A stretch of 64,000 nt of DNA from NCBI GenBank assembly GCA_022393335.1, contig JAJEKB010020406.1, positions 62,001-126,000 on the forward strand. The letters are read 5' to 3'. The translations under genes and the position numbers were made by a program. The notes beneath the pieces are model-generated. The model was not told the DNA's origin. It saw nothing but the letters and a program-made list of their open reading frames with translations, and searched no databases. The DNA comes from Macrotrachela quadricornifera. Lineage: Eukaryota > Rotifera > Eurotatoria > Philodinida > Philodinidae. Positions within the stretch are counted from its first letter, which is position 1, and every line of letters begins with the position of its first letter. Positions 48,126-60,576 of this stretch are shown here, one piece after another.

Positions 48126-50673
48126 TCAAGGTTTTTTAATATGACTATACTTTTCTTGTTGTTGAGCACATTTGATTATACCAGGTTCATTCTGAACAAA
48201 TGTAAAAAATTCATTGCATTTCATCTTACAATTCAATCGTATTTTTAATTCAGCAGCTATAGTTTCACTTAACATTGAACTTCGACTATTTGTCCATAAA
48301 TGCTTCATATGATTAAAAACCCCTTCGACAAATGCATTAGAACATGGAATTGAATATACATAAGAAACCAGCTTTGTCATTTCATCACAATTCGCAGTTG
48401 TTTTAGTAATCAGGAAAGCCCAAAGTTGATCAGGTCGAATTTTATTATGACTATCTTGATGATTTTGTGTCTGTGTTGGTGCTTTATGAACAAATTCTTC
48501 GTCATCGGATTCTTCAAGTGCTTCATTAACCATTTGTTTTTCGATTTCATGACCACCAACATATTTTTCGATTTGAACAAATAGTGATTCACGATAAGAA
48601 TTAACTTCTTTGTATGTATTTTGTAAACTAATGATTTCCTCGAATAATTTGTCATGATCAAAGTCAAGATTCAGAATAGCAACGCATTTTTCGATTTGAT
48701 CGAATTTAATTTGATCAATTTCAGTTATACCTATAAACAAATAGTTTTATTTTGTTCGTGTTTAGTTACAAAAAATGCACCAAAAATAGCTACTGATTCA
48801 GCTAGTAATGAATGTTCATCATAATACTTATGTATATATTGAATGATACTTCTCAAATATTTTATAAACGAAGAAATCAATTTCTCTTGTAGATCTTGAG
48901 GCATTGCATTTAATAATATTCTTGTTTGATGCCCAAAATACTTTTGTTCTAATCGATCATTCAATTTTTTCAGTAAAGTTGTAACAATCCTATGCAAATC
49001 GGCAATTGAGGTACTATATCGTTGAAGTTCTAAATTTTTTGTTTGAATATCAAACAAAACTTGATGTAAAAAATGCAATGTGCATTTGGCTACATCTGAC
49101 AAAAAAAAACTTTTGATCGAAGGTGGACACTTGGTTCCATCTTCATCTTGATTATCCATACTTAAAAAAAACGCAGATAATGGATCATATACTTTTAATA
49201 AACGTGAAATTGATGTATATAAAGTAAGCCAACGAAGTTTTATGTGTTCCAATAATCGCTAGAAATAGTAACATGTAATTTATATAAAAATCGAAAGTGA
49301 AAACTACAAATATCTACCAGATAATCTTCTTCAACAAATTCAAAATATTCTTTTAGTTCTTGAACTCTTTTAGATGATGAACTAAAATGACTATAAAGCT
49401 TAGATAAACTTGATTCAATATCAACTAATAGAAGGTGATGAGAGTTTTTCACTGAGTTGTGAAAGATATGACAATAGCAGTTACCTAATAAAAGCAAAGA
49501 TATTTTTCTGAATCTCTTCAAAATATAAAATTGTTGTTGTAATATTACCTTTTAACAAATTTGAAACTTCAGATTTTATTAAACTAAATACAGAATGATT
49601 ACAACCGAAATTTGTATTAGTATTATCAGCACCAATGGATGTCATGTGTTGAATATCAATACTATTTATTTTTAATACATCACGTAAAGAAGCTACAATA
49701 GCATCAGCTGTTTCACGAGGTTGATTAGCAACTTCCAATACAGATTTTACTAAACCTGATTGAAGAGTAAAATGATTGATAATGAATGGAAACATCTTAA
49801 CATTTCCTTTACTGGATCCGTCAAAAGAAATAGAATAAAAACAATGCTTTTTTACTTGTTGAAGGATTTTAGATGTAAAAAAAGGAGCTAAAAGTAAAAC
49901 CACTTTATTAATATAAAAAAAAATTTTAAGTATAATTATCTTTGTCTACTTTTGTTTGTAAAATCAGTTTTACAGAAGTAGATATATTATCTTACCAAGA
50001 ACATTTACACATAATTCACGTGCCTTTGTTTTACCACAAGTAATGTTTTGTCCCATGATCGATTCGTGAAAAACTTTTTTCACAAGATCAACTGTGCACG
50101 ATTGACTAATATAACTATGTCCATGATGTACACCATGATATACAAAACTAAGTTCAGCAGCAGTTAATTTTGTTAAAAGACTTGATGGAGTTATAAAATC
50201 ATTCATTGAACGTGCTAGATGGAGAAAAACAAATCATATAAATATAATGTTCTAATTTGTCGATGATATATTTTACATTTTTCTTTTACTTGTTTTTCAG
50301 CTAATCGTTTATGAGTAGCTTGTTCAAGATGTCGATTAATTAAATATGTTCCTCCATTTCCGATCGAAAAATCTGACTTACAAATTGAACAGTGTGCAAA
50401 ATACGGACTTCTTTTACACTCCTGAAGAAAATCAGCATATTTTGGATCTTTTATCCATTGTTTTTTAAAAATAGAAAGACGTTTTGTTTTCGATGATGAA
50501 TTTTTTTTTTTTTTGGTTTTTGTGGTTGATTTTATGGTAGAATAAAAAGATTTTTCAGTTGTTGTTTCTGGTTCAGATTCTTCAGACATTTCTATTTCAT
50601 TTTCTTTATCCGACTTCGAGTGAAGGATTGTGTCATCATCCATATGAAAATAGTCAAATCTAAAGTAATTCAT
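48126..50673 (-). CDS. hAT transposase with BED-type zinc finger, six exons
   Basis: Exons 50277-50673, 49996-50214, 49549-49887, 49318-49484 and 49258 down to about 48770, then the last part to 48126. Introns are about 50-110 bp with GT..AG ends and consistent phases through exon 5. The N-terminus is acidic, then Lys-rich, with a zinc finger CSICKSDF..HLEQATH (BED/TTF-like). The RNase-H-like catalytic part includes SISFDGSSKGN and SIGADNTNTNFG. The C-terminal dimerisation motif is SIPCSNAFVEGVFNHMKHLW, then SETIAAELKIRLN. Between exon 5 and the last part the phase is off by one if the intron at 48731-48769 is used; a one-base change in the T6 run just upstream would explain it, so the copy is either one step from intact or affected by an assembly error. 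It should cut and paste this element. Confidence 0.85.
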
Positions 50674-50718
50674 TGCATAACTATTATATACTGGTCAAAT
50701 ACATCATAAAAATACAAA

Positions 50719-51482
50719 CCATGTAAAAAAAAGATTCAAAAAATTGGATTATAAATCGGTTAAAATGTCACGATTTTAATTCGATTTTTTTTAGCCTTAA
50801 ATACAGATTTAGCTTGATTTTAATAATTATTTTAATTGATTTTAATTGATTAAAATTAGTTACCGATTAAAATTGATTGAAAAGACTAAGATCAATTAAA
50901 ATCGATTAAAACAATTATTAAAATCAAACGAAATCTGTATTTAAGGCTAAAAAATCGGATTAAAATCTTGCCATTTTAATCGATTTTTAACCCATGTGAG
51001 CGAGTGATCCTATCGGGTCGCTCTAAGTGATAAAACACTTAAAGTGAGGTGATGATTTATTGCAAAGGAATCAGCACTATATACTACACATGAACAAAGG
51101 TGAACACAATACCACAAAAAGGCTGATGCAACTAGAAAATGATGAAATTTGAACAATGATTTATGATAAAACCAGACCATTAGTAAATGAACAATGATTT
51201 ATGATAAAATCAGACCATCAGTAAATGAACAATGAGAGGTGATGAAAACGATGAGGATGATGAAACGATGAGGATGATGAAACGATGAAGATGATGAAAT
51301 GTGAACAGAACGAAGACAAACTAACATATGTGAAGAGAACAGCAAACATATGTGCACATATGTGAAGAGAACAGAAAGAATATATGTGTAGAGAATAGAA
51401 AGAGAAGACATACGTGAAAAAAAAAGAATGATGTATATCATTCTCTAACAATCCGATTTTTCGAATCATTTTTTCACATGGG
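50719..51482. mobile_element. Foldback MITE inside the hAT element
   Basis: Ends ccatgtaaaaaa and its near inverse (ttttttcacatgg). The arms carry taaaatcgat-type strings and cagatttagc / aaatacag strings around a centre near 50865. The right arm is split by the LTR 50995-51450. It sits upstream of the transposase start. Confidence 0.6.
50995..51450 (-). mobile_element. Solo LTR-like insertion
   Basis: 456 bp. On the minus strand it begins TGTTAGAGAATGATATAC and ends CACTCGCTCACA (TG..CA), with an AATAAA near its 3' part. The flanks accca and atccg differ by two transitions and may be a 5-bp duplication. Internal tandem strings (gatgaggatgatgaaac; acatatgtgaagagaac) are present. No internal retroelement genes remain. 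It interrupts the right arm of the surrounding MITE. Confidence 0.5.
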
Positions 51483-51885
51483 AAATATAAAAAAAGACCT
51501 ATCGAAATTTATTTTGAGCTGAAAATAGAAAAATTTAAATACAATAGAATTAAGTGAATAAAACTCATACTAATAACCATTGCCCGATTCTTCCCCAATA
51601 TTGTTCATTATAAATGTCACCACAATGGTGCCGTGAACTTCTGTATGAAGCACAATCTATACGTATCGAAAATCAGTTTATGATATGAGAAGTTCAAAAA
51701 ACCAAATGGGGTACAAAAAGTGTACCCCAAGGGTACAATTTTTTTAAGGGTACAAAATGACAAAATGTGGTACAAAACCCCAAAATGGGGTACACTTGGC
51801 AGCCCTGGTCGTCACCAAAAAGAGTTATCAAATGGAACAAAATCCGAGCTCAATAACTATTTATATTGCGAGATTATTATAAAAA

Positions 51886-52254
51886 CTAGCTATACCCTGT
51901 GGAAATTGCACGGTTTTTTCGATTGTGCACGAAATATGATTAACACGTGTTGTGTAATTTAAGAGACGTGCGCGGAGGCCCGTTAGCATTACCCAGAAAA
52001 CACCACGAGAAGTTAGACTTGACTTGTCTTGTATATGTCATGGGCCAGTATTAGAGTTCAACTATCATCCATATGAAATATAGAATTGTTCGGGCCATAT
52101 TAAAGATACTTCTTGATAACCCCTAAATGACCCGAACATGTCCATGGTTCATGTGAATAATAGCAGAGAAAGATGCTTGCTGAAATCTAATTGGTCGAAA
52201 AAATTGATCAATCAGAGAGGGACAAGACGTGACATTCGATATTATATATATAGA
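51886..52254 (-). mobile_element. Short non-autonomous Helitron
   Basis: On the minus strand it begins TCTATATATATAATATCG and ends GGGTATAGCTAG, inserted between A and T, as Helitrons do. A short hairpin-capable stretch (ccgtgcaat / ggtatag region) precedes CTAG. 369 bp, non-coding. Its core is related to 500-735 and 4855-5130. Confidence 0.7.
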
Positions 52255-54453
52255 TTATAAACTTATGTTAATTAAGTCAAAGCGTGGTAGAAGTTGTTGA
52301 GGATTATCTTGAAAAAGTAAAAGAGCATTATAATGGGTACCATTGTAATAAATACAAAATCCTAATTTATTCATAAATAAATTCACCATTTTCTAAAGAA
52401 AATAAACAAAAACTAAAGAAAATCAAAGCAAGAATTATTGTGTTTAGTGAATAGTTTTTCTAATCAATAGTAAATTATAGACTCAGAACTTACCTAGACT
52501 AGATCAACTTAAAATTTTCAGATCCACATCCGATGGGCTCTAGTCGACACATTCTTGGATAACTCATTTGTTTTATTCACCTTATGAAGTCCACATAACT
52601 CTCGAATTTAAATCCGAGGTTTCCACATTTATTTTAAACATGTGTTTTGCGCATTTCCAATAATCCTATAGGTTATATGCGAAGAATGATATATTTAAAC
52701 TTCTATTATTAAGATAATAATTTAGAACTCGAGAAATAAATAAAAGAACAGAATCATTCAAAAGGTTAAGGATTTATAAAATAATAACCATTCTTCTCAA
52801 GTGCAAAATGGATAGATTCATGTATTGATATGAAAACTATATGAAAAAAATACACAACTTATAGTTTGCAATGTTCCTGTTTCACAAATATAGGAAAAAT
52901 AAAATGTGATCTATTTCTATTATATTTGATTGTCTTAATAAATTTTCAAAAACTCATGTACTATAGTTTTTCTTTAAATATGTTCTTCTACAAAAGAAAC
53001 ACTTACTATTTAAACCTAAGAATATATCTGAATTTTTTTAACACAAATATGTTGTATAAATATGATTATAATTATTTAAAAATAATTCTTAAAAATTCAA
53101 TTTCATTTTGAGGTATATTTGAATGCTTCTTTGAAACGCGACTGAACTCGTTTTACCAGTGTTTTTGAACTTAATTGCATCTAAATGTGTTTGCAAAACA
53201 TTTTTAGATGCATCCCAATTGCATTTCAGTTTTACATAGGAATACTCGAATAGTATCTAGCGATCTATATAATCATTTAGTAAATCAGAATCAAATGACT
53301 ATTTAATGTGAATCACATAGAATATAAAGATATTTTTCTTTAAATCCAATGTCCGGAAGAGTCCTGTCAAAGTTCCTAATACGAACAATTTATGTAAAAT
53401 ACATTAGGTTCCAGCAATTCAAGGTCAATGGAATTAACTTGTAATTTATCACAATAATATAATAATGTTTGCTTGTGAATGATTTAAATTTCAAATTTGC
53501 GATAGCACTTTTTAGCTTAATTATGTTTAAATAAACTCAATCTTAGCATTTTCTGTTTCTTTTTCACATAAATTAATTATATACAACTGATTCACTATTG
53601 ATGAATGATTATGACAACAACAAAACATGAATGCTTCTTCAACATCTGTTGAATATGTTATAAAAATCACTAAATATTAATATATACATTATTAACGAAA
53701 CTCGATACACAAAGCTCTACTAGCTCTATACCATATGTTGGTTTCTTTAATTCTCGTATATACCTTTTTGTCTTTCCTTATATATTTCTCTAACGAATAT
53801 TTGCTTTTCAGTAGATTAAAACTACTAATTAAACAAAAATCCTTTTTTCACACTACAATTAACGCATGAGAGTAGAATTAAAATGAACAGTATTATCTCT
53901 TTTTTTTAAATGGAAATTTTTTAGATTCTATTTCAGATGGCTATAAGGAAAAGAACCATATTATATATCACTGTCTTCGACCAATCTTCTAATCATACTT
54001 TTGTTTTTATTCTCGTCTTTCAAAAGAATCAGATTCTGCTACTTCGTTTCGATGACGAAATCCGTGAGTAAGACTGATACGCATCATGGTAGCTTACAGT
54101 TGAATATTCATTCCCAGAATAGTTTTATTTGACTTAAACTAATCTCTTTCATCTCCTTTCACCTTAGGAATTGCTCGAACACTTCGATTAGACAGAATAT
54201 TCTCAAAAACTACATGGTAACGCCCTATACTCATTCGCATTTCTATCTATACAAACAAAACATAATAGAACAGAAGAAAAATAAATAAATGAAATTTTAA
54301 GTCTTCAGTATTACTCTTTTTCTATCCGTTATTGATGAAAATAATAAAAAAAATAGTCACATTCTTGCATGAAACATGCTACACAATTTCTTTTGTCGCT
54401 TTCGTACTACACTTCTAAAAAAGGAATAATTAAAATTCAATTTTTGAAAGCAA
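52255..54453. other. Gene-free AT-rich region, 5' of the nuclear receptor
   Basis: No gene supported in 2.2 kb. A hairpin (gcatctaaatg / catttttagatgc) lies at about 53178-53216. The promoter of the nuclear receptor is presumably at the right end. Confidence 0.5.
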
Positions 54454-57400
54454 ATGTCTACTCACAATTCTGCTACCAAAAATCAAACGACTAATATAAT
54501 CATTATTACAGGAAACGACGAAACGCTTCAGAATCTTCTCTCCATTATTCAAAAATCAGACAATTTCGATGAATTAGCTAGTATAAAAAGACATGTTGTA
54601 AGTGTTTCGAAACGACATTTGTACGAGATTTAATACAAAATCATATTTTTCAGATTACTGAATCTACTGAAGACAAAACAAAAGGATTATACAAACGTCG
54701 AAAAGCTGATTTAACTTGTGTTATATGTGAAGATAAATGCTCGGGATACAATTTCAATGTAATTTCTTGTGGATCATGTAAATCTTTCTTTCATCGAAAT
54801 GCCTTTGAAAATATGGTAAATCTCTTGTGTCCATATAATTCCTCCGAATACATTTCATAATTTTCTTATCCTCTTTTTTTTGTAGAATAATCTGAAATGT
54901 TTAACTAACACTAACAAGTGTGATATAAAATTTAAAAACAAACGTCGAATATGTAGACGTTGTCGACTTGAGAAATGTCTGTCAGTTGGTAAGTGTGTTA
55001 CTCTATTATGATTGAAAGATGAACAAAATAAAACTACATTCAATATTATATTTCATAGGTATGAAATGGAATCCTTCTGCAGATGACAAGTTAAACAAAC
55101 AGCGACAGCTAGAGGAAAATAAACGATTAACGAAGAATGCATGTACTACTTTCACACAAACAACTTCTACAGATATATCTCTTGAGAAGAATAAACAATT
55201 AATAAACGAGCCAAATATAATGTTAGAATCGCAAAAAGTAAGCAGTTTTCAGGACATCTTAATAGCAAAGTTGATAAAAGAGAGCATCTGTTCTATATTC
55301 AAAAGTGTTTTCAAGGAGAAAATCAATAAGAAGTATTCGCTTAGTTAATAATATGTGTTCCACAAACTTTGAAAAATCAATTCAAGGACATGAGTAGGTT
55401 AATCTCTATAACACTTAGTATTTTATTTAAACGATTAGACATAAGAACGAAGAAAATCAATTTTTAGCCCAATTTAATTGCTGATTTCAGTAGTGAAAAC
55501 CTGCAACTTGCTACGATTTCTCGTAGTAAATTAAACAAAAGACACATCTCTTAAGATTCTAAGTTGTTCAAGCTAGTCCTTAATGTTGCAGATGCCATGT
55601 CGAGAACTTCCATTTAAACACCTAAATGAAGATTCTGCAAAAACGAATCAGGATACGAAGCAACTAAAACAAAGTGGTCGTTATGAATGTAAAAAAATAC
55701 TCTTTTGTCTGTGGATGTTTTCCACCAGCACTAGATGAGGAAATATGCTTCTCATAATTGGCATCGATGGACAATGTAATAGTGATAATAAGTAATACAT
55801 GAATTCATACTCTCAGATCCAAAGCAAATTAAGTCTGGCAAAGATATTCACTAGCCAATTTTTGATCTTCAGTTTTACCCTTTGCTTCGTCATTTTTCTA
55901 CTTCTATATCAATCTGTTATTGTTTCGTGACACTCACATAAATTTTAGAAGAAAACCGTGAGTGTAAATTTTATAAGCGCTTAGCAATCACAGGCGAAAC
56001 GGAACAAGTAAACTAAAAATCCATAAATAAATTGCCCTAAGAATAACTGAGAGCATTTCCTACGAAAATATGTTAGTTTCATATTTTAATCCTAAAGAGA
56101 TTGCGCTGGCAAGCTTTTTTTTAGTTCAATCCAGTTTTATTTTCTTTTGCTTTCGTTGTTACTCTCTATTCGATTTTTATCAATTTATTCGCTGCCGTGA
56201 CTATTCTCAATCTTGATTGAATTCGAATCAACGATCTACTCAAAATTTGATGCTAGTTTATAGAGACATTAGTTTAATCTTTTAAGACCTCTATTCAAAT
56301 CTATAGACAAATTAGTGATTAAATACAATTCCTTAGTAGTTGATTAAGAATTTGATGTTGATGGACCAATAGAGTGTTCTTAAACACATAAAAATGATTA
56401 CTCAATTCATTTCTAAAAGAATATAATTTTATTTCTTACTAGGAACACTTCTTTATCTCTACACGCTGGTTTTTCAGGCTGGTAGAAGCTATAATCCTTC
56501 GAAACTCTCAATTTTTCATCTGAGTAACACTTTTTAAAACTGAAAATATCGTATAAACGAGGATAAATGTCAAAACAAATAAGTCAAAGTGATGAAACAA
56601 GATACATGAAGTTGAACAACAAAAATTCTACGTTTCTTTATATTGTCTCTATTTTTTATTTAAGAACTCTACTACAGATCGATTTGAAATTCTTCAATCA
56701 GCTTCTATTCAACAAACTATGTCTGCTATTGAAAACTTTTTTCTCACTCCTGACGATTATAATCGTATGAAATCAGTTAAGCTTTCCCATGAGACAGCGT
56801 TTCGTCTTAGAACAGTCAATCATGATATATCTGTATTCAATCGTATAATCGATCAACGTTCGGCTTTACTTTTTTCGATTTCAATCTTTTATGATATTGG
56901 CATGAAACTCATTACATTTATTCGAAATATTCCTGAGTTCAATTTACTTAATACACAAGATCGGTTTATCTTAGTTAAATACAATTCTCCTTTAGTCTTT
57001 TGCATCCATCTGTGTCTGAAATACGATATGGACAGAGATCTTGTAATTGATTCAGAAGTTGAAAGTGAAGAATATGCTATTGCCTGTAAACAATTGGCAC
57101 ACTATTGCTTTGGAGAACACTTGTGTTTACAATCAAATGAATTGTATCGTTCAATCAAGAAGATTACTAATGATGATCCAGTTGTTTTGCAGCTGATGAT
57201 GGTTATATTGTTGTTTGCCAAAAGTGTCTCAATTGAAGATATTGTAACACCTCAAGATTCAATTCTTATGAATAGTAAACAAGTCTACGAAGCACAATCA
57301 ATCTATACGAGTCTACTATTTCGATATATGATTAAAAAACATTCCAATTATTACCAAGCAGTACGTCAATATTCACAATTGATACAAAAAACAATTCGAA

Positions 57401-57507
57401 TGCAGATGTTAACACAGACATATCAAACATTTTTAGAAGAACAATTAGTTGGGACAAGCGATGACGAAATTAATCCTGCTATGCAATCAATTTTACGTCT
57501 GCATTAA
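54454..57507 (+). CDS. Nuclear hormone receptor, five exons
   Basis: Predicted ligand-regulated transcription factor, 476 residues. Exons: 54454-54597, 54654-54815, 54886-54988, 55059-55237, 56665-57507. All junctions are GT..AG in phase; introns 1-3 are 56-70 bp and intron 4 is 1.4 kb. The DNA-binding domain spans exons 2-4: first zinc finger CVICEDKCSGYNFNVISCGSC with P-box CGSCKSFFH, second finger CLTNTNKCDIKF..CRRCRLEKCL, then the GMKW T/A-box start. The N-terminal 48 residues are short and unrecognised. Exon 5 carries a helical ligand-binding domain (about residues 240-470). The acceptor at 56661-56664 (taag) was chosen because it keeps phase 0 with exon 4 and adds NSTTDRFEIL; an alternative acceptor 14 bases on does not. 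The P-box differs from the classic CEGCKGF, as is common in expanded rotifer and nematode receptor families. Ligand and targets are unknown. Confidence 0.88.
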
Positions 57508-59552
57508 AAAACTGTTCAAGATTTGCTTATTGTTAAAAATAATGACACGAAAATAACATACTGTTTGCACTTTGATACTATAATAGATGGCGAAACGTCA
57601 AATGTACACTATGTCTTTGTGTCGAATGGTAGACGCAGAAAAGTTGTTTTAATACTTCATGACATACGAAATCATTTACAGAAATAGTAATGAAAGCTTC
57701 CCGTTTAGTTGAAATGATATTTTTTTATGAGACTAAAACGGAAGCACTGTAACATAGTGCAGTGTCCTACTTTAATGAAAGAAGCGAAGGTGAAGATAAC
57801 ATCAAAAAACGTTTTTTATCTATTTCAAACAAAATTTTTCATGACATCATGGTATACAGTCATGTGAGGTAATTCGAATCATATGAACAGTCTAGTTGGA
57901 GTAATTGGGATCATTACATCAAAAACGGCTACAGACTATTTTTTCCATCTCCTAATTCAATTTTTAGCTGCACTTGAAAAATAACCAAATATACCATTTA
58001 ATAGCTCAAAGTCTCTAATTTTAGCTGGAGACCACTTATGAAACTTTTACTTCTCAGATAAAAGTTGTTCATGTCTCTTTTCCCTATCTCAGTGAGATAT
58101 CATTCAATATGATGCATTAAGCATTTTTCAAGTTTATCGAATAATACAAAAGAGGCCTTCGTTTTAAACACACCTCAACAGTCTTTCACAATATATTTTA
58201 AATACACAATAGACTCTACTAGAAATAAAGTTTGATGTTTCAGAGGCAGAAATGTTTGGGCTACAACATGGCATAAAATATAAACAGTTACATCTCTATA
58301 TTGTTAGAGTTTGACCTTACTTCTATATGAATGACCTGGTAAAATAGGATAATCATATTAAATTGACCATTATTGTTCTAGATAAACACATAGAGTCATT
58401 TGGGGTAATTCGGATCAAAATTTCAAAAGTTGATTTTGTTTTGATTCATTCGCCTCCGTTCTACGCGATAGAAGGGTGATTTTTTTATTACAATCAGATC
58501 AAAATGTCTTCTATCAACTAACGAAAGAGTCTCCTTGATATCTTTTACCAGAAAAAGGTATCAGCAAAAGTGACTAGAACTTATTTTCCCAACGTCTTAT
58601 TCATTTTTCATTCATTATTTCACATTAAAAAAACATACCAGTCGATAGCTCAAAGTGTCCTTTATGCGGCCTGAGAATATCAAAATGAACGAATAAACAC
58701 AAAGCATACAATACAATAATATTTACAATGACACCTCTGTTAGGCATGCGTTTTTTATAAAAAATTTATCTGAGGTAATTCGGATCACCTAAGCAATTTT
58801 AGCTGGAGAGAGATTATAAAACTTCGAGAACTTTTACGACTCAACGTTGAGTAATACTCAATCTAGAAATATTGTTCAGCTCACTTTTCTCCATCTTTTC
58901 AAGAAAAATCACCTATCATTGTATGAGATATATGTGACATCTTCCTAATTCATTAAATTGTTAAAAAAAAAGTAACTTCTTACATACAACTTCACGTTTC
59001 TTCTAGGAATACTTGAGACCAAATGCAAGGTCTAGAAGAGAAAGATTTTTAGTATTTCATACATAGAATGTTTTGAACTAAAAAATAGTATGAATAGATA
59101 AAGATCTTTATGATTTTTATAGAATAATAATATTGAGCTGTACAATAATATCGGAAATCATGGTTGCTAAATTATTAATCTGAAACAAGTTTTTTTGGTA
59201 ATAGGGATTTTTGTATGCATATAATTAGTTTTAGTTGTATATGAACTATTCTTTTGGTAGTTAATGTATCATTCAGACGATTAATTATTATATACTATTA
59301 TTTTAATTACAATATTAGAACAAAGTATCATAAACTGAAATATTTTTACGTGGTGTAAATAGTTAATATATTAATTCAAGAAAAATTATGGACAATCTTT
59401 CTTCGTCGATTCACTTGATGTATTTATGTTTTCTATGATGCTTGTCTTCTTCTGTTTTTGTTAATCGAATTTAACGAGCAAAGAAGAATGTATTCTTCTT
59501 GATATGCGTGCTCGTTTTTGTTTCGTTCTGTTCGTTATTGTATACATATATA
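57508..59552. repeat. Gene-free region with a recurring 15-bp motif
   Basis: The string ggtaattcgaatca or ggtaattcggatca occurs near 57868, 58400 and 58773. Also paired are ttttagctggaga (58019, 58799) and aatagctcaaagt / gatagctcaaagt (58001, 58645). These look like fragments of a degenerate duplicated repeat. No reading frame is supported. Confidence 0.5.
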
Positions 59553-60450
59553 CAGGGTGGTCCGAAAGTCAGTTTACCCAAAAAAAATTAAATATCTCCA
59601 AAACGGGTCGAGCAAACGAACTGATTTTTTTACCAATGATAGAGGCATGTACAAGCTTTATATCCATAAAGACATGCCTAGAGAAACTCTTTGTTAGGTA
59701 TATTGTCTTTTTCTCCTATATGGCAAAAAGTAAAACGTTTTTTGTTGAGATCAATAGTGATACTTAACAAAGGTTCTTTCTAGACATGTCTTTATAGATA
59801 TGAAGCTTGAACATGCATCTATTATTAGTAAAAAAATCAACTTGTTTGCTCGAGTTGTAATGGAGATATTCAATTTTTATTTTGATAGACTGGCTTTTGA
59901 GCCACCCTGAATATGGTCTAAAAGTCACGATGCCAAGGAAAAATGAAATATCTCCGCCACGGTTCGAACAACCGGGCTGATTATTTTACCAATAATGGAA
60001 GCATGTTCACACTTTAAATCCATACGGATAAGATTAGAGAGAGCCCTTATAAAGTATTACTAATGATCTCAATAAAATAATTTTACTTTTTCATAGATAG
60101 AATGGAAAACAATATACTTAACAAACGGGTTTTCTATAGGCATGTCTTTATAGATATAAAGCTTGTACATGTCTGTATCATTGGTAAAAAAAACAGTTCG
60201 TTTGCTCGAGCCGTAATGGAAATATTCAACTTTTTTTTGGCTCAAGTGCCTTTTTTTTCAAACTGTGAAAAATAAATTTTTCTTGTTGAGGTCAATAGTG
60301 ATACTTGACAAAGGTTGTTTCTAGGCATGTCTTTATGGATATAAAGCTTGTACATGCCTCTATCATTGGTAAAAAAATCAGTTCGTTTGCTCGACCCGTA
60401 ATGGAGATATTTAATTTTTTTTTGGGTATACTGACTTTCGGACCACCCTG
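59553..60450. mobile_element. Hairpin-module MITE, five modules
   Basis: 898 bp between TA dinucleotides. Ends CAGGGTGGTCCGAAAGTCAG on both strands. Same alternating modules as 42665-43376, but one extra reverse module (about 60242-60440) is added before the right end. The small frames on either strand are the same module read in different directions. Confidence 0.9.
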
Positions 60451-60576
60451 TATATATATAAATATACGGCACGTTGATTCATATAATTATATTCAACTTA
60501 TTTTTCTTTTTTTTTCTGTTAATGATACTTACTTGAAAAAGTGATAATTTGAGATACCCGAAAAATATGTAAAAAA

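Larger units (their letters stand above)
47796..51807 (-). mobile_element. hAT transposon, nearly complete, with perfect 8-bp duplication
   Basis: 4012 bp. Ends CAGGGCTGCCAAGTG and its inverse, flanked by GTCGTCAC at 47788-47795 and 51808-51815. Subterminal ggggtaca strings occur at both ends. It encodes a six-exon transposase on the minus strand (48126-50673). The 5' non-coding part holds a foldback MITE carrying an LTR. A decayed end of the same family lies at 17641. Confidence 0.93.

Noticed and set aside
51240..51420. CRISPR-like or coding tandem array
   Set aside because: Short degenerate tandem strings inside an LTR-like block of a eukaryotic genome; no spacer pattern.
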